Part shown: in pieces, positions 12,378-23,460 of the stretch | Numbering within the stretch: the stretch's first letter is position 1 | Layout: every line of letters starts with the position of its first letter | Assembly (NCBI RefSeq): GCF_918797505.1 | Contig: NC_092795.1 | Coordinates: 34,831,131 to 34,895,130, forward strand | Length of the DNA stretch: 64,000 bases | Source: Bemisia tabaci | Taxonomy: Eukaryota > Arthropoda > Insecta > Hemiptera > Aleyrodidae | Direction of reading: 5' to 3' | Made by a program: the position numbers and the translations under genes | The notes under the pieces: generated by a model | The model's database searches: none | What the model was told of the DNA's origin: nothing | What the model saw: only the letters and a program-made list of their open reading frames with translations

Positions 12378-12700
12378 GATTTTCCTAAATTTTTCCCAGA
12401 ACTTTTGAAATTTCCGAAGCATTCCGGATCTTCTGTATTTTCCGGAACTTTCTCGTAACTCCTGAAAAAATCTAAAAAAAATCCCAGAAATGTTGACGGT
12501 CATGGAGTAGGAGAAATTGGAACAAAAAAGTTCCGAATCCGGGAACTTTTGAAATTTCCGAAATATTCCGAATCTTCTGTATTCCCGGAACTTTCTCATG
12601 ACTTTTAAAAAAATAAAAAAAAATCCCAGAAATTTTGATGGGTCATGGCGTGGGAGAAATTGGAACAAAAAAGTTCCGAATCCCGGAACTTTTGACGGAC
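12378..12700. repeat. 142-144-bp tandem repeat, about 2.2 copies
   Basis: The phrase GGAACTTTTGAAATTTCCGA recurs near 12399 and 12542, with a partial third start at 12683. The rest of the unit (TCTTCTGTATT, CCGGAACTTTCTC, AATCCCAGAAAT) repeats in the same order. A 132-codon minus-strand frame across it is a by-product of the repeat. Confidence 0.75.
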
Positions 12701-12719
12701 ATGGAATGGTAGCAGTGCT

Positions 12720-13290
12720 TACCGCGAGGGGCGGAGAGTCACGGGGTGACGTCACGCAGGCACAACCTCGCCCGCGCTCATTGCACTCTGGCGCCGGGAC
12801 TCCCGGGCACAGACCGCGAGGAACTCGACGGGGAAGTTGTCAAACTTGGCTGAAGTATGCTCCTGTTTCGCATGAGTTCTTACGGGATATTTCATGAAAT
12901 TTTCTTGAGCCGGCGACATTAGCACGGGGGAGGATGGGGACGTCGTGCCTCTTTTCGCTTTTACACATGCATTTTTACTGTCTTATCAGTTAAACCACTC
13001 CGCTCATCCCTGCCGCCCCGTGCCGTTCGTTCCTCTCCGTTTAATTTCATTCCCCGCAGCCTCTGCCCGCCCCCTCCCCCTTTATTCACCGAGTTCTCCC
13101 CGTGCTTTATGAGAGCCCCGCTTTTTATTTCCCGCCCGTGCATTAGTTCACTTTGTTGCAGCGCCAGACACGCAGCGCTGCACCGCGCAGCGGGATCCAA
13201 CGCAACTAGAGCACCGAGTTCCTCCCTCGACGGGCGATTCATTCGAGTGCATTCAGACATTCCTTCGATATGCCACGACTTCATTCCGAA
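12720..13290 (+). promoter_or_regulatory. CpG-rich candidate promoter region with a CRE
   Basis: A GC-rich stretch with many CpGs, including a perfect cAMP-response-type palindrome TGACGTCA near 12747-12754, and a second GC-rich stretch at 13000-13220. No TATA box or adjacent exon could be assigned, and the orientation is a guess. It could simply be a GC-rich repeat. Confidence 0.25.
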
Positions 13291-13396
13291 TCGGGATTAA
13301 TTTATTCTTGCTTAAACTCGTTATTTCAAAAATCTGGTGCCATGCCGTGAGTGGAGCCGGGATTTTTTAATGGGAAAAAGGCGCAAGAGGACATTT

Positions 13397-13654
13397 CTGC
13401 CGTGCTAAGTAAGAACGCCGTATGAACATTCGAGAGTTGCCAAATTTCTTTTGATAAAATGTTTATTTTTAGGGAATTATAAATATTTTTCATTGACATT
13501 TTCGGGAGCTTTAAGGGGATCAAAATACAAGCAATATTCTCTGAAAAATTGAAAGAGAAATATTCGTAAATTTACCAGGGAATTCAAATTCTACCGAAGA
13601 CATTTGGCAACGCCTGAGGGTTCATACCTACGGCGTTTTTCCTTAATACGGCAG
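13397..13654. mobile_element. CTGCCGTGC-family MITE, copy 1
   Basis: Left end CTGCCGTGCTAAGTAAGAAC followed by GCCGTATGAACATTCGAGAGTTGCC. The right end is the inverse (GTTCATAC..CGGCGTTTTTCCTTAATACGGCAG). The interior of about 150 bp is AT-rich. Eight copies occur in the window, the others at 19643, 21159, 34379, 46132, 47861, 57771 and 61615. Confidence 0.8.
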
Positions 13655-13658
13655 ATTT

Positions 13659-13797
13659 GGATTACATTTTGCGATAAGGAACCACTATCTTTGGATCTGC
13701 AATAAAAGCACGTATCTGCATAGGGAAATCAATGGCATATATACGTTGTTACTATGATGAGCCAGAAAAAGTAATTCCTTATTGTAAAATGTAATCC
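13659..13797. mobile_element. short GGATTACATTTTGC palindrome, copy 1
   Basis: A 139-bp element with inverted ends (GGATTACATTTTGCGATAAG at left, the inverse at right). It lies 4 bp from the preceding MITE. A second copy is at 60472-60603. Confidence 0.65.
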
Positions 13798-13802
13798 ATT
13801 TG

Positions 13803-14557
13803 ATCAAAAGGGTTTCAGACGCGTGGAGAGACACCCCTTCAGGAGTCCGTAAAACTCTTTCAGCTTCAAAATGAGGCCTGAGGAGCTGCCCAGGAAAATT
13901 TCAAAAATTGAAACACCTCAGGAGCAATTTTGAGCTGCCCTCGTCGAGATAATTATCGAAATACAATTTAAAAAGTGAAACAAAAGTCACGCATTTATAC
14001 CGAAAAATCCCCTTCATTTTCTGGTGAGGCGGAGTATATTTCTATGTAGAGATGCGTGGGGCCCAGGGCCCCCGGACTCTTTACACTTCTAGTCATGTAT
14101 GATGTTAAAAATGCGTCATGAAATTGCGTATTGAATTTCGCCAAGGACCTATTTTGTTCGAGTATTTCAAATTACACTCAAAAGCGTCTGAGGTTTATCA
14201 ATTAGAGCCACGATAAAAGTAAATACTGGCAACTGGCATACTTCTCCTCCTGAGTTCAGTTACGTAATGCGCAGACCTAGAAATTGTAAGTTTTGGGTTC
14301 GGGGGCCGTTTTCCTAACCACCACCGAACCGAGAACCGAAAAGCTTGGGCAGAATGTATAAATAATTCGTAATAATTATGGCGTTTTGGCCTAACAACAC
14401 ATTTTCCAATGTAGGTAAACAACGGCTGTTCAGCTGACGGTATTGGTAAGCCACTTCAGAGCATATTCTTTACTTCAAAAAATAAAAATTACCGTGGTTA
14501 CGCTGGTGCCGTGCCTGATGCGTTAGAGATTCTTTCGTTTTGGTTTTTGTCATTATA
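13803..14557. other. no gene seen
   Basis: Mixed-composition sequence. A 74-codon minus-strand frame at 14198-14422 has no motif. Confidence 0.4.
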
Positions 14558-14828
14558 CGTATATACGGATCGCGTTAAACAGAAAGGAACCAAGCCACAT
14601 CAGCTATTGCCACCTTTAATTGGGCAATTTAATTTTTTACATGAAAACGATTGTGCGGATTTATGTGCAAATTTCAGTGAATTTCCTCCATACTACGAAG
14701 CGAGTTCCTAAAAATTTTCAAATGAATAAGCACAAACGTTCTCTCGTAATAAATTAAATTTCCCAGTTAAATTTGGCAACAGCTTATGTGACTTGGTTCC
14801 TTTCTGTTAAACGCGGTCCATATATGAC
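14558..14828. mobile_element. MITE with GGAACCAA-type inverted repeats, copy 2
   Basis: The left end CGTATATACGGATCGCGTTAA, then AGAAAGGAACCAAG, is inverted at the right end (CTTGGTTCCTTTCTGTTAAACGCGG, then TCCATATATG). It shares the GGATC..AAAGGAACCAA layout with 1576-1848 but has a different interior. Confidence 0.7.
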
Positions 14829-15259
14829 GCACGTATTTGCATGAATGTCACCACTTGCTAATGGAACCAAGATAAACAAAAAACATGTTATCAATTAACG
14901 CGTTGACGGTTGACGGTGCACCACACAGTTTTTCAGGAGGATTTTTGTGATTAATTTGCAAGGGGGAATAATATAACGTGTTTTTGTACTGCGCGTATAA
15001 CTGACTCATCTTGGTTCGAAACAACATGAAAGGATCTAGTTTTATTAGGTACCATTTTTGATACCAAGTATTACGCTTTCGGTCCCATGTCAAATCGTCC
15101 AGCGGGAACTTAGGTACTTTACATTTTTTTCATAGAATTATCTCATATATTCAGCTGTACGCGTTTAATACACCGCACTGCTAGACAAAGCAAATCGAAC
15201 AACCCCGATAACAAACTTTAATGAAATTCGAACAAGAAATGTCCAAGTTTTTTTGACAG

Positions 15260-15551
15260 AAAAACTATGGTGGCCCTAGTAAATACACAGTTTCTCTCTT
15301 CTTGGTTTGAAACTAAGCCTATCGAGCTTATGAAGGTCTTATCGAGCTGTTTCAAGGTTGCGTACGATGTTTTACGCAGCCCTGTACACTTGAAAGCAAA
15401 GGACGTTTTTTCATTTGCAGAAAACAAGGATTTTATCCTTCCTTCAATTAGTATTCTGACAGAAATAAAAGTATTCTTTTCTGGAGCGTTCAAATCAAGA
15501 CCTCTATTCCGTTTCAAGTTCTCGTTAAGGGCTCAGCGTTTCGTGAAGTAA
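15260..15551 (+). CDS. weak candidate coding exon, unrecognised
   Basis: An open frame of 94 codons from ATG 15267 to a TAA at 15549-15551 follows a good acceptor-like tract (TTTTTTTGACAG, AG at 15258-15259). The frame continues open upstream to that AG. The peptide is mixed, with no motif I recognise. A 99-codon frame on the opposite strand overlaps it, so open length alone proves little. Equally likely to be noise. Confidence 0.2.
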
Positions 15552-17265
15552 TTTCTTTGTGCGAATTCAATGATGATATAACTCCGTTGCTAAGGGACTC
15601 ATAGCAGTCGAACAAATTAAAACAGAGGAGTGAAAAAACTATTTGGATTCCGGAAGAGAAAACCAATTTTCAATTGATAAATTTTCTGTTAATTTTAGAA
15701 CTCAGAATAAGCGGAAAGAAACCAAAGAACTTTCAGTACCTAATAAGTGATTCGGTAAGCTTTGATACGAGGCAGGATATTCGTCCGTGAAGGCAGTTTT
15801 GAAAATGGTATTAATCTCTGAGATGAATTTCAAGTATAACACAGTTCAAGGAGTGAAAACAAAAAAAAAAATTCTTAAATCCAAAATTTTGATTTTTAAT
15901 CTTTTGCTTGTTCACACCGCGGACACATCGAAATGACAATAAATGACTAAACTAGCAAAATCGTTTCACGGAAAAAATTATTTCCATTTTATAATTGAGT
16001 TTTTTAATAACGTAAGATTCACAAAAATCAGATATGTTGCAGGCAAGTAGCGATCGCACGCCGGCAAATTGCGATCTGTTTTAATATTGAGTAAAACAAA
16101 CGTAAAAATTCAGAAGTATAAAAGCAATATGAAAAGTACTGATCATTTATTTAGAATTTAAGCAGACGATGATGCCATCTTGTATACGTTGTACGAGCTA
16201 ACATACTCGTGTGCACGTAACGGGTAGTGAAATCAGTGACCTCAGTTGGGTTTGGTTCGGATACGCAACTAAACTAACTGCCTGGCAAAGCGGAGGGTAT
16301 CGCCAGATTTGAAGGCGCCTCATCAGGCCGAGCTCATGTTTTTGAAATTCTTTGCGAATGATGTACCTTTACTACATGGATGAGAATTATTGCGAGTCAA
16401 CACTTATGCCGCTTACAAATTTCCGGCGATTTCTGACTGCCTGCGAGATACAATTCTAAACTTAATATAATACAAGAAAAAGATACAAATGGATGTTAAA
16501 CAGGAAGTTAATGCCTCGGGATTTCTTATCTTTGTAGTTCAATTAAAGATGTAAATGAAAGTAGATTTTACGAACAGTATAGCGTTCGTGAGCTTTGCGT
16601 AAATCGCAGATTTTCGAGTCGCAAACGCAAATTGGTGAATGGTGATATACAAGTATTACTACCCAAATCCACTCCTATAACATGCGTTCAACAACCGTTC
16701 ATACATGCATCTGGGCTAAAAATCTTACTCATATTTTTTTACCATTGATTTCCTTAAGCGGTTTTTTCTTGTTGACGACACGTTCACGCATGAGTAGATT
16801 ACCGGTTACGTACTGTCTTTTTGTTCGCTCGCTTAAGCTCAATCATCTGATTCATGTCATACTGAGGTGAGTCTCATTGTCAAATCAGCCAAATGATAGT
16901 ATCCTTGCTCCTATTCAGAAGTGGACTGGTTAGATGTGTGCAGAATGAGACTGACAGGCGGTGGTTACATTTTCAGAAAACCCAACACTAGGAATTCCAA
17001 CATTTAACACATGATTTTAAATATTATTATTTATTCGTGCATGAAGAATTTGTACCTACAAAAGTATTCTTAGACAATTTAAGTGTCTTAAATTTAATTC
17101 AATTTATCATTTACGTATAATTAATGATAGAGCATAAAAGTATCTACATTTTAAACCTTGATCTATTTCAACTCATAATTCCGAAATCACTGAACTCATT
17201 TACTTACTCGTTAAAATGAACTTTTAACAGGGAGCGCTTATTGATTTCAATTTGCCTCTAGAGTT
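15552..17265. other. no gene recognised
   Basis: AT-rich sequence. A 62-codon plus-strand frame at 16682-16870 ends at a consensus donor (GAG then GTGAGT at 16867-16872), which could be coincidence. Not called. Confidence 0.4.
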
Positions 17266-17434
17266 CAGTGGCGTGGCGTGAATTGCGATTTATCGATTGT
17301 TATGTCATTTAAACCTATGGTAAAGAATCGATTATTACGGTGTTCGCTGCGAACACCCTGTTTATCGATCCTTTTCCATAGGTGTGAATGGCATAACAAT
17401 CGATACAACGCAATTCACGCCACCCACGCCACTG
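17266..17434. mobile_element. hAT-type palindromic MITE, copy 1
   Basis: Starts CAGTGGCGTGGCGTGAATTG and ends with the inverse. The centre is the symmetric GTGTTCGCTGCGAACAC. The 8-bp flanks are CTAGAGTT (17258-17265) and CTGGAGTT (17435-17442), an 8-bp target duplication with one mismatch, as expected for hAT transposition. Confidence 0.85.
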
Positions 17435-17442
17435 CTGGAGTT

Positions 17443-17784
17443 CAGTGTTCGAAACTCACCTTGAAGTTTCAGGAGCCATGTGGCGCATCGAGCTCGATTT
17501 TTAGGGGCCATTGAAGATTTTTTAGGGGCCATATCGACTTTTTGCCTATGTATCACGGCGCATTTAGTGACAAGTTAGACGAAAGATGTTTTAGTTGCAG
17601 AACTAGTAGCTGTTACTTGGGGGAAATTTCTAAAGGTCACGAAACAGAAAAACCATGATTTTTTCTTTTTTTTTGGGGGGGGGGGGACAATTTTTAGGGG
17701 CCACGATGGCGCAGAGCCTTCTTTTTTTAGGCGCCATGAACGATTTCTCAGGCGCATTTGGCGCCATGTGAGTTTCGAACACTG
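17443..17784 (+). mobile_element. CAGTGTTCGAAACTCAC element, copy 1
   Basis: A 342-bp element with 17-bp inverted ends CAGTGTTCGAAACTCAC/GTGAGTTTCGAACACTG. The interior has repeated GGGGCCA and GGCGC(C) words and a G run (17676-17689). It starts directly after the target duplication of the preceding hAT MITE. A second copy at 18422-18766 lies in the opposite orientation. Confidence 0.75.
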
Positions 17785-18421
17785 TGCTGAACTAAAATAT
17801 GCGTAAGAATCGAGACCCGAGATGCGGTGTGTTCCTCCGTTGATCCGTTGCATTGATTTTAGGAGCGACCCCCAAAAAATTATTAAATTGAGATGCTCGC
17901 TCCGAGCTAAATGCAAGGGGCACGATAGCTTCATCCAGCGAGCTCGGTGCCCCCACTGCCCCCTCCTTTTGCCGCCGACGCTGCTGCTAACAGCTGAGCG
18001 CCTGCAACTGCCACCAAGCCGCGCGCGTATTTGGTTCTTAACCTGAATACCCAATGTAGCGACGCCCCTCTCACCCCACGCTGCAATTAAAACAACTCCC
18101 TCCAACGTGGCACCGGGAGAGTGGAGTCCTTCTCGCCGCCCCCTCTTCCCTCCCCCGTCTGCCCGCCACTAATTTTGAGCTCGTTTAACTCTCATCCCCG
18201 GTCAGCGACGCACAGTGTTTCGGACATATGTGTTCTTTATGTACTTTCAAAATTAACCAGCCCGTCGTGCCCCCCCCCCCCCCCTCCACGGTTTCCCCCA
18301 CTCTGTGACATTCGGGGTTCGGTTGCCGTTTAAGGGTGCGTCAAAATCACCGTAATCATATTAGCTCTTTGGATTGATATTTCCTCTACATAGGGTGTCT
18401 ACTGGTATCCTATCATCAGTC
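17785..18421. other. spacer between two inverted element copies
   Basis: 637 bp, including a C-rich run at 18270-18284 and CpG-containing sequence. A 176-codon minus-strand frame spans this spacer and the left element, and is not credible as a gene. Confidence 0.4.
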
Positions 18422-18766
18422 CAGTGTTCGAAACTCACATGCGCCAATGCGCCAAATGCGCCAAAGAAATCGGTCAAGGCGACTAAAAAATGAAGGCTCT
18501 GCGCCATCGTGGCCCCTAAAAATTGCCCCCCCCCCCCCAAAAAAAAAAAAAATCATGGTTTCTCTGTTTCGTGATTTTTCGAAATTTCCCCCAAGTAACA
18601 GATACTAGTTCTGCAACTAAAACATCTTGCGGCTAACTTGTCACTAAATGCGCCGTGATGCATAGGCAAAAAGTCGATTTGGCCCCTAAAACCTTCAATG
18701 GCCCCTAAAAATCGAGCTTGATGCGCCACATGGCTTCTGAAACTTCAGGGTGAGTTTCGAACACTG
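18422..18766 (-). mobile_element. CAGTGTTCGAAACTCAC element, copy 2 (inverted)
   Basis: Same ends and interior as 17443-17784 but reversed, with the poly-G run now read as poly-C followed by poly-A (18527-18553). Small indels separate the copies. Together the pair forms a 345-bp inverted repeat with a 637-bp loop. Confidence 0.75.
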
Positions 18767-19642
18767 ATCATCACCCTACCTTTTCCTTGCTTCTTCCCCA
18801 CTTTCCCGAAAATTCCTTTATTTGGCAATTCTTAAAAATCCTTGCTTGTTCCTTACCTTTTCCTTACTTCCTCCTTACCTCACACGCATTGTTAACTGTA
18901 TTCGATTGGCGAAACGAAACGATGGAGCGACGAAGAAATAAACCGAAAAACAAGAGAAAAACCGGGAACTTGATGAATAGATTCTGTTGGGAAATCGCCA
19001 ACTCCCAAGGCTACACTCGAGAGTTTATGACGAAAAACTTGAATTACCGTACCATTTCACAAATAATTCATACCTTTTTCGTACTTTTGTGCTGACCTCC
19101 CGAGATCCATACTTTTTCAGTGTATCCGTACTTTTTTCCGCACAGGAAACGACTTGATTCACATAGGCTGGCCCGTTTGGTTTAAGTTTTAATTAATGAC
19201 AAATACAACCTAAAAAAGAATCAGACATCGAATTGAAAAACACAGCCGAAGATAAGAAAGACGTATCTGGGCCGCGTATCTTCAACTTTCTCCCGAATCT
19301 AAGTGATACCAATTAGAGGCACAGAGCTAAACATTGCGAGTTCGCGCATAGCACCATAGCGCCTTCAATTTTACAGACGCAACCAGGACATCCATTAAGT
19401 ACGAATAGTTGTATCTCTGCGCCGTCGCCAACTCGCGTCCATTCCGCTCCTTTATTTCCATGTTGCGTTGGTTCCGTTTGTCTTTTTTTCAAAGTAACTC
19501 GCAGAACCCCAGTCCGGTGGGCACATTTGTTATCTGATGAGGTGCTTTATTACCGAAGAAGAAATCTTCGGGTTTTAATGCTACGCTATACGCACTCCAT
19601 AGATGCACGAAGTCGAATTAATTCAACTGTTTCCAACCTATC
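18767..19642. other. no gene; one reversed copy of the short-frame repeat
   Basis: At about 19364-19450 a minus-strand copy of the Cys-rich short-frame repeat (see 59195-60240) is present with its reading frame intact. The remainder shows nothing recognisable. Confidence 0.5.
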
Positions 19643-19896
19643 CTGCTGTGCTCAGGAAGAACGCCGTACGAGCCTTCAGACGTTGCCACATTTCCTTCAA
19701 TAAAAACCTAATTTACAGGGGATATTGCGAATTATTTTTGTTTCAATCTTTTCAGACAATTTTGCTCGTAATTTCGTCTAAAATGTCTGAAAATTTCAAG
19801 AAAAAATACGCACGATCGTTCTCAAAAATACATGTTTTATCCGGGGCAATTTGGCAACTCTCGAATGTTCATACGGCGTTTTTCCGTAGTACGGCA
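19643..19896. mobile_element. CTGCCGTGC-family MITE, copy 2
   Basis: Begins CTGCTGTGCTCAGGAAGAAC and ends with the inverted TTTTTCCGTAGTACGGCAG. The subterminal blocks TTGCCACATTTCC and GGCAATTTGGCAACTCTCGA are as in other copies. Confidence 0.8.
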
Positions 19897-20284
19897 GTAT
19901 TTTCTGGAGATATTCTCAACCGATCATCAATATAACTAAAAGGGCTTGGTATGTGAGACTCAATAAGTAAATTCTGAAAAACTTCACTTCTGTCTAACTG
20001 TGATGCTCTCTCCGGCAGCACAGCAGAGTTATATTTTATGCTCAGTCTCTAGTTCAGCTAGTTTACGTCGCGGCGAGGTGCGAACTTGAGGGAGGCCATC
20101 ACAGCCTTTTTTCCGCATGTAATTATTCTCAGGTGCGTCGGTTGAAGGAAAGGCTGAGCTTGGAGCGCTACAAACCTTCAAATCGATTCGAGTCGATACT
20201 TTGGTTTTGAAGTTGTTTGAAAGGAGCGTGGAATTTTCCCTGCGCGCTCGCTGCGGGAGGCCCTCTCCGAGGCCACGCGGCGCG

Positions 20285-20938
20285 GCGCACAGAGGATCGA
20301 GCCACTGGGAGAGGTCGGACGAAATTTGGACACTCCGAAATAGAGTACCTATTTTGAGAGAGTATGGCCACTGGGCCCCATGGAGAGGCTTAGGACCCAA
20401 AAATGGCGGTGCTTTGATTTGGTTTTTGTGAGTGGGAGGGGGGTCATTGCCAACTTTTGACGATTATCACCAACCGCACTTGCTGCCAACCTTACTACAT
20501 CCAAGATAATTTTTCTCACAAATTGCACACGATTAGCCTTAAAAATATGTAAAGAAGTCACATTAGTGCATTTGGGTACACTTCTCGTTACGATAAGCAA
20601 AGAAAACTACATTTTGAGTCATTTTGCATTACATTAATTTATGGCGTCCGCCATTTTTGGGTTCTAAGGGCTCCATTCAGCCTAAGATGGCTGAGCCAAT
20701 CAGAGATGGTAACACCAGTGGCCATACTCTCTCAATATAGGTACTCTACTCCGAAAGCTTTTAACTCCGTTCATGCAAAACTTTCAGGTTACAAAAGCGG
20801 TTCCATTGGTTACCTCGTTAAATTTTCTTTTAATAACACCCATAATAATTGAAAATGTGACAGATTAGACATCAAAATCCGCAGTTTTTGTAAAAAATTG
20901 TGTGTCCGACCTCTCTGATTGGGTCGGTCCACTGTGCG
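20285..20938. mobile_element. GTGGATCGAGTCA-type MITE, split by an insertion
   Basis: The left part at 20285-20340 (CACAGAGGATCGAGCCACTG, then GGAGAGGTCGGACGAAATTTGG) and the right part at 20748-20938, ending GGGTCGGTCCACTGTGCG, together match 6361-6598. They are separated by a 407-bp element with its own inverted ends and a 9-bp duplication. Confidence 0.8.
20341..20747. mobile_element. AGAGTACCTATTTTGAGAGA element, nested
   Basis: The inverted ends AGAGTACCTATTTTGAGAGA..GTATGGCCACTGG pair over about 33 bp, and a second inner inverted block (CCCAAAAATGGCGG) follows. The host sequence ACTCCGAAA is present on both sides (20332-20340 and 20748-20756), a 9-bp target duplication as seen for Mutator-like elements, though 8 bp plus one base cannot be excluded. 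No transposase. Confidence 0.8.
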
Positions 20939-21158
20939 GCGCGGCGGCGGTGGCGGCACTCGACGAGGCTCGAGCGGGAAAAATACTGGATCGTGATCGT
21001 TGTGCGAATGCAAGTGGGCTTCCTGTCTTCTCTCCTCTTTCCTTCGAAACAGACGCAACCGGGAGCGATTAATAGCGAGTATCTCGTCCCGCAAGCTCTG
21101 CTCTCTTGAGCACCGGCCCAAGATGTTGCCGCATCCATGGCTGAGGAACAATACTATA

Positions 21159-21390
21159 CTGTGCTAGGGAAGGACGCCGTATGAATATTCGAGGATTGCC
21201 AAATTACCCCGGGCAAAACATGTATTTTTGAGAACGATTATGCGTATGTTTTCTTGAAATTTTCAGACATTTTAGACAAAATTGCAAGTAAAATTGTCAG
21301 GAAAAATTGAAAAAAAAAAAAAATTTCCCCGGTAAATTAGGTTTTTATTGAAGGAAATTTGGCAACGTCTGAAGGTTCATACGGTCGCAG
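21159..21390. mobile_element. CTGCCGTGC-family MITE, copy 3 (diverged right end)
   Basis: Left end CTGTGCTAGGGAAGGACGCC. The right half shows GGCAACGTCTGAAGGTTCATACGG, but the terminal GCGTTCTTCC block is replaced by TCGCAGTATA. Immediately after comes ACTGCCGTGATAGGGAA, which looks like the start of another, truncated copy. Confidence 0.6.
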
Positions 21391-21716
21391 TATACTGCCG
21401 TGATAGGGAACAGAGGAGTAAGTGCAAAAATGAAGTTTGGAGAAAACGGATTCGGAGGCGAGGGACCAGAAAATTGTATTGAAAAACGCCTCCGTTCTTT
21501 GTCAAATTACCAATAATCATCCGGGAGACTCCTAGAAATCGTTTGGGTGATTAAAAATCGACCGATTTTATTTAAATTACATAAAAAGGGTATTTTTCAT
21601 TTTCATGCTAGCCTATACCTATTTTTAGACGAGGCAGCTCCGTAAGTACTATCTTCTGCATGCTTACGTGGTTGCGTCTTGACACACAACATACACATTT
21701 GCTGGATAGAAATTAG

Positions 21717-22445
21717 TCCGGGAGGAGGGGTAAGTTGGGAGTTTACGCCGATGATACTCTCGTGTTGGCTTCGTCTAAGAGCTATAGAGAGGCACGTCAT
21801 ACAACTCAACAACACTTGAATAAAATCAACAAGTGGACTTTGAGAGATAAAACAAAGTTAAATGCCACAAAATCGGTAGAAGTAATTTTTACAAATCGCC
21901 CTTATAAACACATTCCACTTTCCCTAGGGAACGATATAATTCCACACGACACAGCTGCCAAATATCTCGGACTTCACCTGGATTCCAGGCTCAGGTGGGG
22001 CACCCATATTAAAAAGAAAGTAGCCCAGCTACGTTTAAAGTTCTCTAATATGCAGTTGCTCGTCGGACGAAAGTCACGGTTACCTTTAAATATCAAGTTA
22101 CTCCTCTACAAGTCAATGTTGAGGCCTGTTTGGAGCTATGGCTGCCAATTGTGGGGTTGTGCAGCCAAAACAAATTTAGATAAGATAGAAGTAATACAAA
22201 TGAAAATTCTGAGAAGCATAGCTAAAGCTCGTTGGTACGAGAGGAATGTCGATATCCGGGCAGACCTCGACATTGATTCTGTGGAGGACTACATCACCAA
22301 GATGTACACCGCATATGAGAGCAGGTTGCATCGGCACCCCAACCCTGAAGCGCTCGCGCTCTTGGAATGGGACCGATGCCTCCGCCGATTAAAACGTCGC
22401 AAGCCCCATGAGCTTGGAATCCAGGGGTTCTCAAAATTCTCATAA
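21717..22445 (+). pseudogene. reverse transcriptase C-terminal fragment (ORF2)
   Basis: The frame is open from the first inserted base. It has no ATG of its own; it starts inside the RT domain a few residues before YADDT, the catalytic Asp pair. Downstream features typical of jockey-clade ORF2 include the thumb-like stretch LLYKSMLRPVWSYGCQLWG and KILRSIAKARWYERN. The protein ends at residue 243 of the fragment with a TAA. The endonuclease domain and the first RT motifs are missing because of 5' truncation at reverse transcription, so it cannot act alone. No frameshift is seen in the retained part. Confidence 0.92.
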
Positions 22446-22748
22446 TATTAATCATCGTGCCTCTCTACGCTCTTAGGACGTGATCGGAGGTTCTTGGCCT
22501 TTGACCGAGTCCGGTCGCCCAATTCTACACAGATAAATTAATAAGACCTTTTTACTTTGAAGTAAATCTGTCTTCATTCTTTCTCCTTAATATTGTAAAG
22601 GTAGTACTTTTTATAAAATGTATCTAGAATCAGTTTAATATTATTTAGACAATTAAGACAAGCTTTTAAAAGACTTATATGAAGTCTAAAAGTGTTTTTT
22701 GTACAAAATTTCTATTGTGCAAATAAAAAAAAAAAAAAAAAAAAAAAA
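21717..22748 (+). mobile_element. jockey-type LINE, 5'-truncated, 13-bp TSD
   Basis: A 1032-bp insertion flanked by GGATAGAAATTAG at 21704-21716 and 22749-22761. It begins just before the reverse transcriptase YADD motif, keeps the rest of ORF2 open to 22445, and has a 3' UTR of about 280 bp and a poly-A tail (22726-22748). The perfect 13-bp duplication, intact frame and retained poly-A tail suggest a recent insertion. Confidence 0.95.
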
Positions 22749-22899
22749 GGATAGAAATTAGCAGAAGAGGGCGGCAGCGGCGGCACTTTGCTTGACAGCA
22801 CTCTTTCATTGGCTCTCCGGAGGAATAATCACTTTCGTCTGTTTAATGTGAAACTACGTCATTTTTAGCGCACTTGCGGCTTTCTTATATATCTCATTT

Positions 22900-23109
22900 T
22901 TATACAATTAGGATGAATTTTGCTGTTTTGGCTGTTTCAGTGATTTCATCTAAAAGAGATCGGACGAATTCCGAAGGAAACTCGATTTCGAGGATTTGAC
23001 ACTCACCGCTGTCTTCGCTGTCACGCCAGAATACCGTGTACCTGTAAACCATTCCTCCAAACTCGCGATTTTGCAGGACGAAAAAAAGACTTCGCCATAT
23101 TTGAAATTT
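22900..23109 (-). CDS. weak candidate C-terminal exon, unrecognised
   Basis: The minus strand is open for 69 codons between a TAA at 23110-23112 and a TAA at 22900-22902. The peptide is well mixed (for example GGMVYRYTVFWRDSEDSGEC and LLDEITETAKTAK) with no motif I know. A consensus-like donor (GTGAGT, reverse strand, near 23009-23014) lies inside the frame, so the real exon might stop there. The only internal ATG would give a short product. It sits 350 bp beyond the stop of the stronger candidate at 23461-23722, so it would belong to another transcript or be non-coding. Confidence 0.2.
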   Translation of the reverse strand, partial: KFQIWRSLFFVLQNREFGGMVYRYTVFWRDSEDSGECQILEIEFPSEFVRSLLDEITETAKTAKFILIV

Positions 23110-23460
23110 TTAGGTAGATTTCTACGGAGACTAAATACAATCTCTGGACGGCTGTAGGTCCTGAATTGGAATATGAGCCACTAGATATAAAAATTGAGGT
23201 TTTTCAGTTTTTTTTTTTTTTTTTGCTAAATACATTACAGCGTTATGAAGAGGAAAAACTAAAAATATCAGCTTGCGTATTTTATGAAGTAGGGTGTGGC
23301 AAAGTCGCTAGCTAATTTTCGCCAAAATTGTTAGTTAGGCGGTATTTGAGGGGTCCACGTGGGCTCTTCACTCAGTCCGACTGTTTAAATTCCCGCCAGT
23401 TTAATCGGAAGAATGTTGCAATTAAGTCTATACATACTATATACAGATGGATGCTCCATT

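Noticed and set aside
12357..12755. 132-codon frame with internal FRKFQKFPDSELF-like repetition
   Set aside because: The repetition comes from a tandem DNA repeat with unit length 142-144 bp, which is not kept as a multiple of three.
17575..18105. 176-codon minus-strand frame, the longest non-transposon frame in the window apart from the LINE
   Set aside because: It starts inside one repeat copy, runs through a G/C homopolymer and unique spacer, and has low-complexity composition.
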